Below are positions 6,078 through 7,287 of a stretch of DNA of 7,287 nt, in pieces; the first letter of the stretch is position 1; every line of letters begins with the position of its first letter. The position numbers were made by a program, and so were the translations under genes. The notes below the pieces were generated by a model, which had not been told where the DNA came from, did not search any database, and saw only the letters and a list, made by a program, of their open reading frames with translations. This stretch comes from Cytophagales bacterium (GTDB taxonomy: Bacteria > Bacteroidota > Bacteroidia > Cytophagales > Cyclobacteriaceae), in NCBI GenBank assembly GCA_029262935.1, contig JAJCYK010000662.1:1-7287 (forward strand), given 5' to 3'.

Positions 6078-7287
6078 CTATTGAGTCATTATTATGCGCC
6101 GAGTTTCTTGGAATGAAGCTCCTACTGCTTGAAGAATGTATACACCGGCACTATTGGGCAATTCCACTTGATACGTTTGATTCAATACGTCATTTAACTG
6201 GAAGCTTTGTACGACGCGCCCTAAAGGATCTATTACTCTTACGGCCATCTGTTGACGCTCATTCAAATTAAAAGTTATGTTAAATTCATCTTCAGCAGGG
6301 TTTGGAAAAAGAATTAACTCGTCCTCGCCCAAACCTAGGCTGAATGTGCTGGAAGAAGTGAAAAACTCAATATTATCCAAGTACAAGTTATTACCGAAAT
6401 CGTTGACCCCGACAAAAGCGATACGCACATTCCTTTGACCGATAAAAGAACTTAAATCAACCGTGACCTTTTCCCAATCTGAAGTGCCACTGGGTACAAA
6501 CTCCGTCGTTTGTTGGGTAGTTGCCAATTCTTGACCAAATCCACTAAACACCGTCTGTGAATAATTATCACCACAGTCAGTTGACACTAAAATTTCCAAA
6601 CCATCACTAAAGTTATCCCCACCAGCGTAGGCCAGATCAAAGGTCAGGGTAGGGCTAGTGGCTCTGCTAAAGTCAAGTACGGGGCTAACCAAATAGTCTT
6701 TAGCTCCTTTTTCTGGATAGCTGAAAAAATTTATTACAGCGCCTTGGTTTCCTGGGGACCCCAACCCTGGGGCCGCGATTACTTCCCAGGCGATACCCTC
6801 ATCCAAGCTTAATTTAAGCCAATCGGTTTCTGCCAGGCTGGTCTCAAACGTTTCTATTTTAGGTATGATGTCGAATTGCCCATCAAGGATATAGGGGGCG
6901 CTAAGTGAGTTATTTTCAAGATTGCCATCGTTGGGAAGGCCATTAACCGCTAATATGGAGGCGGTGATTTCACCAACCCCAGTCTCCAAGGTTTGGGGAA
7001 GAAAAGTAACAGACGTACTTTGATTTGGCCCTAACGTCAGGCTATTGACGGTAACTACACCGCTTTCTCCAGAGGACAATTCGTAGGCAACTTGAAAATT
7101 GGAGATGGTGTTGATCCCCGTATTTTGCACACGAAATTGTGGTACTACCACGGCTTGACAACTTACCAGATTGGGGCTAATTATAGTGGTTACGGCCAAG
7201 TCTATTGGCGGTCTTTGAGTACCTGTGATGTTAACATCATCCAGGTATAGATTGTTACCAAAGTCATTTATCCCAATAAAGGCAATT
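6078..7287 (-). CDS. C-terminal part of a large modular secreted protein: adhesin-like domains, CARDB-like domain and T9SS sorting domain
   Basis: The frame is open to the window edge, so the N-terminus is missing. A TTG at 7199 could be read as a start, but it lies between domains and in-frame protein continues upstream. Of 402 visible residues, 1-18 are the end of one cleaved-adhesin/choice-of-anchor J (MAM-like) domain (IAFIGINDFGNNLYLDDV). Residues about 28-137 form an Ig-like CARDB-type domain (LAVTTIISPNLVSC, VQNTG, LGPNQSTSVTF). Residues about 138-309 are a full second adhesin-like domain (FETSLAETDW, LVSPVLDFS, LEILVSTDCGDNY, and again NNLYLDNIEFF). Residues about 319-402 are the T9SS type A sorting domain, with FPNP at 327-330, VRVIDPLGRVV and AGVYILQA. 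This tail architecture is common on Bacteroidota secreted peptidases and adhesins, often after a metallopeptidase domain. The effector part is outside the window, so the activity cannot be stated. It lies 57 bases upstream of ddl, which probably has its own promoter. Confidence 0.9.
   Translation of the reverse strand, partial: IAFIGINDFGNNLYLDDVNITGTQRPPIDLAVTTIISPNLVSCQAVVVPQFRVQNTGINTISNFQVAYELSSGESGVVTVNSLTLGPNQSTSVTFLPQTLETGVGEITASILAVNGLPNDGNLENNSLSAPYILDGQFDIIPKIETFETSLAETDWLKLSLDEGIAWEVIAAPGLGSPGNQGAVINFFSYPEKGAKDYLVSPVLDFSRATSPTLTFDLAYAGGDNFSDGLEILVSTDCGDNYSQTVFSGFGQELATTQQTTEFVPSGTSDWEKVTVDLSSFIGQRNVRIAFVGVNDFGNNLYLDNIEFFTSSSTFSLGLGEDELILFPNPAEDEFNITFNLNERQQMAVRVIDPLGRVVQSFQLNDVLNQTYQVELPNSAGVYILQAVGASFQETRRIIMTQ
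6369..6422 (-). repeat. Domain-end repeat, copy 2, in the modular secreted protein
   Basis: This encodes IAFVGVNDFGNNLYLDNI, the last strands of the complete adhesin-like domain. It matches copy 1 at 7233-7286 in 14 of 18 residues, with conservative changes in the rest. At the DNA level 38 of 54 bases agree and most differences fall in third codon positions, so the duplication is old and the protein sequence has been held by selection. The copies are 864 bases (288 codons) apart, which would be one CARDB-plus-adhesin unit. Confidence 0.85.
7233..7286 (-). repeat. Domain-end repeat, copy 1, in the modular secreted protein
   Basis: This encodes IAFIGINDFGNNLYLDDV at the window edge, the partner of the copy at 6369-6422. 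It shows that at least two adhesin-like domains are present and that the gene extends beyond the window. Confidence 0.85.

Noticed and set aside
7197..7199. TTG at 7199 as the start of a 373-residue protein
   Set aside because: The reading frame stays open to the window edge and encodes a recognisable adhesin-domain end upstream of the TTG, so this codon is internal.

Overview
The window looks like chromosomal DNA from a member of the Bacteroidota. Two proteins end in the roughly 75-85 residue C-terminal sorting domain of the type IX secretion system (PNP motif, GVY motif, basic end), which is essentially confined to that phylum. No start codon is preceded by a clear Shine-Dalgarno sequence. 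The two recognisable promoter candidates fit the Bacteroidota pattern (TTG about 19 bases before TAnnTTTG) rather than the E. coli one. I cannot place it below phylum level. Base composition is moderate and looks even across the window, and I see no mobile element, tRNA, rRNA or CRISPR array.

Layout: there are two convergent gene groups. On the + strand (1-1828), a HAD-superfamily hydrolase cut by the window edge overlaps by 11 bases with a multi-pass site-2 (M50) zinc metalloprotease. On the - strand, reading leftwards from 7287, are: the C-terminal part of a large modular secreted protein with a T9SS sorting domain; D-alanine--D-alanine ligase (ddl); a membrane-anchored protein with three PASTA domains; a second T9SS-sorted secreted protein with a signal peptide; and a small single-domain rhodanese. 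The last three are tightly packed (a 4-base gap or an overlap, then a TAATG stop/start overlap) and probably form one operon. A promoter candidate lies in the 116-base gap before the PASTA gene, and another in the 57-base gap before ddl. The convergent groups meet with only 2 bases between stop codons (1829-1830).

How the genes fit together: Ddl makes the D-Ala-D-Ala end of the peptidoglycan precursor. PASTA domains in other proteins bind peptidoglycan or its precursors, so the ddl-PASTA pair has a cell-wall theme. The T9SS-sorted product following it would be exported across both membranes. The rhodanese and the HAD/M50 pair have no evident link to that theme. The window is mainly ordinary housekeeping and surface-protein content. 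The most notable non-coding signal is a near-perfect 20-base palindrome (4851-4870) that covers the -33 element of the predicted PASTA-operon promoter. I found no convincing new multi-gene system.
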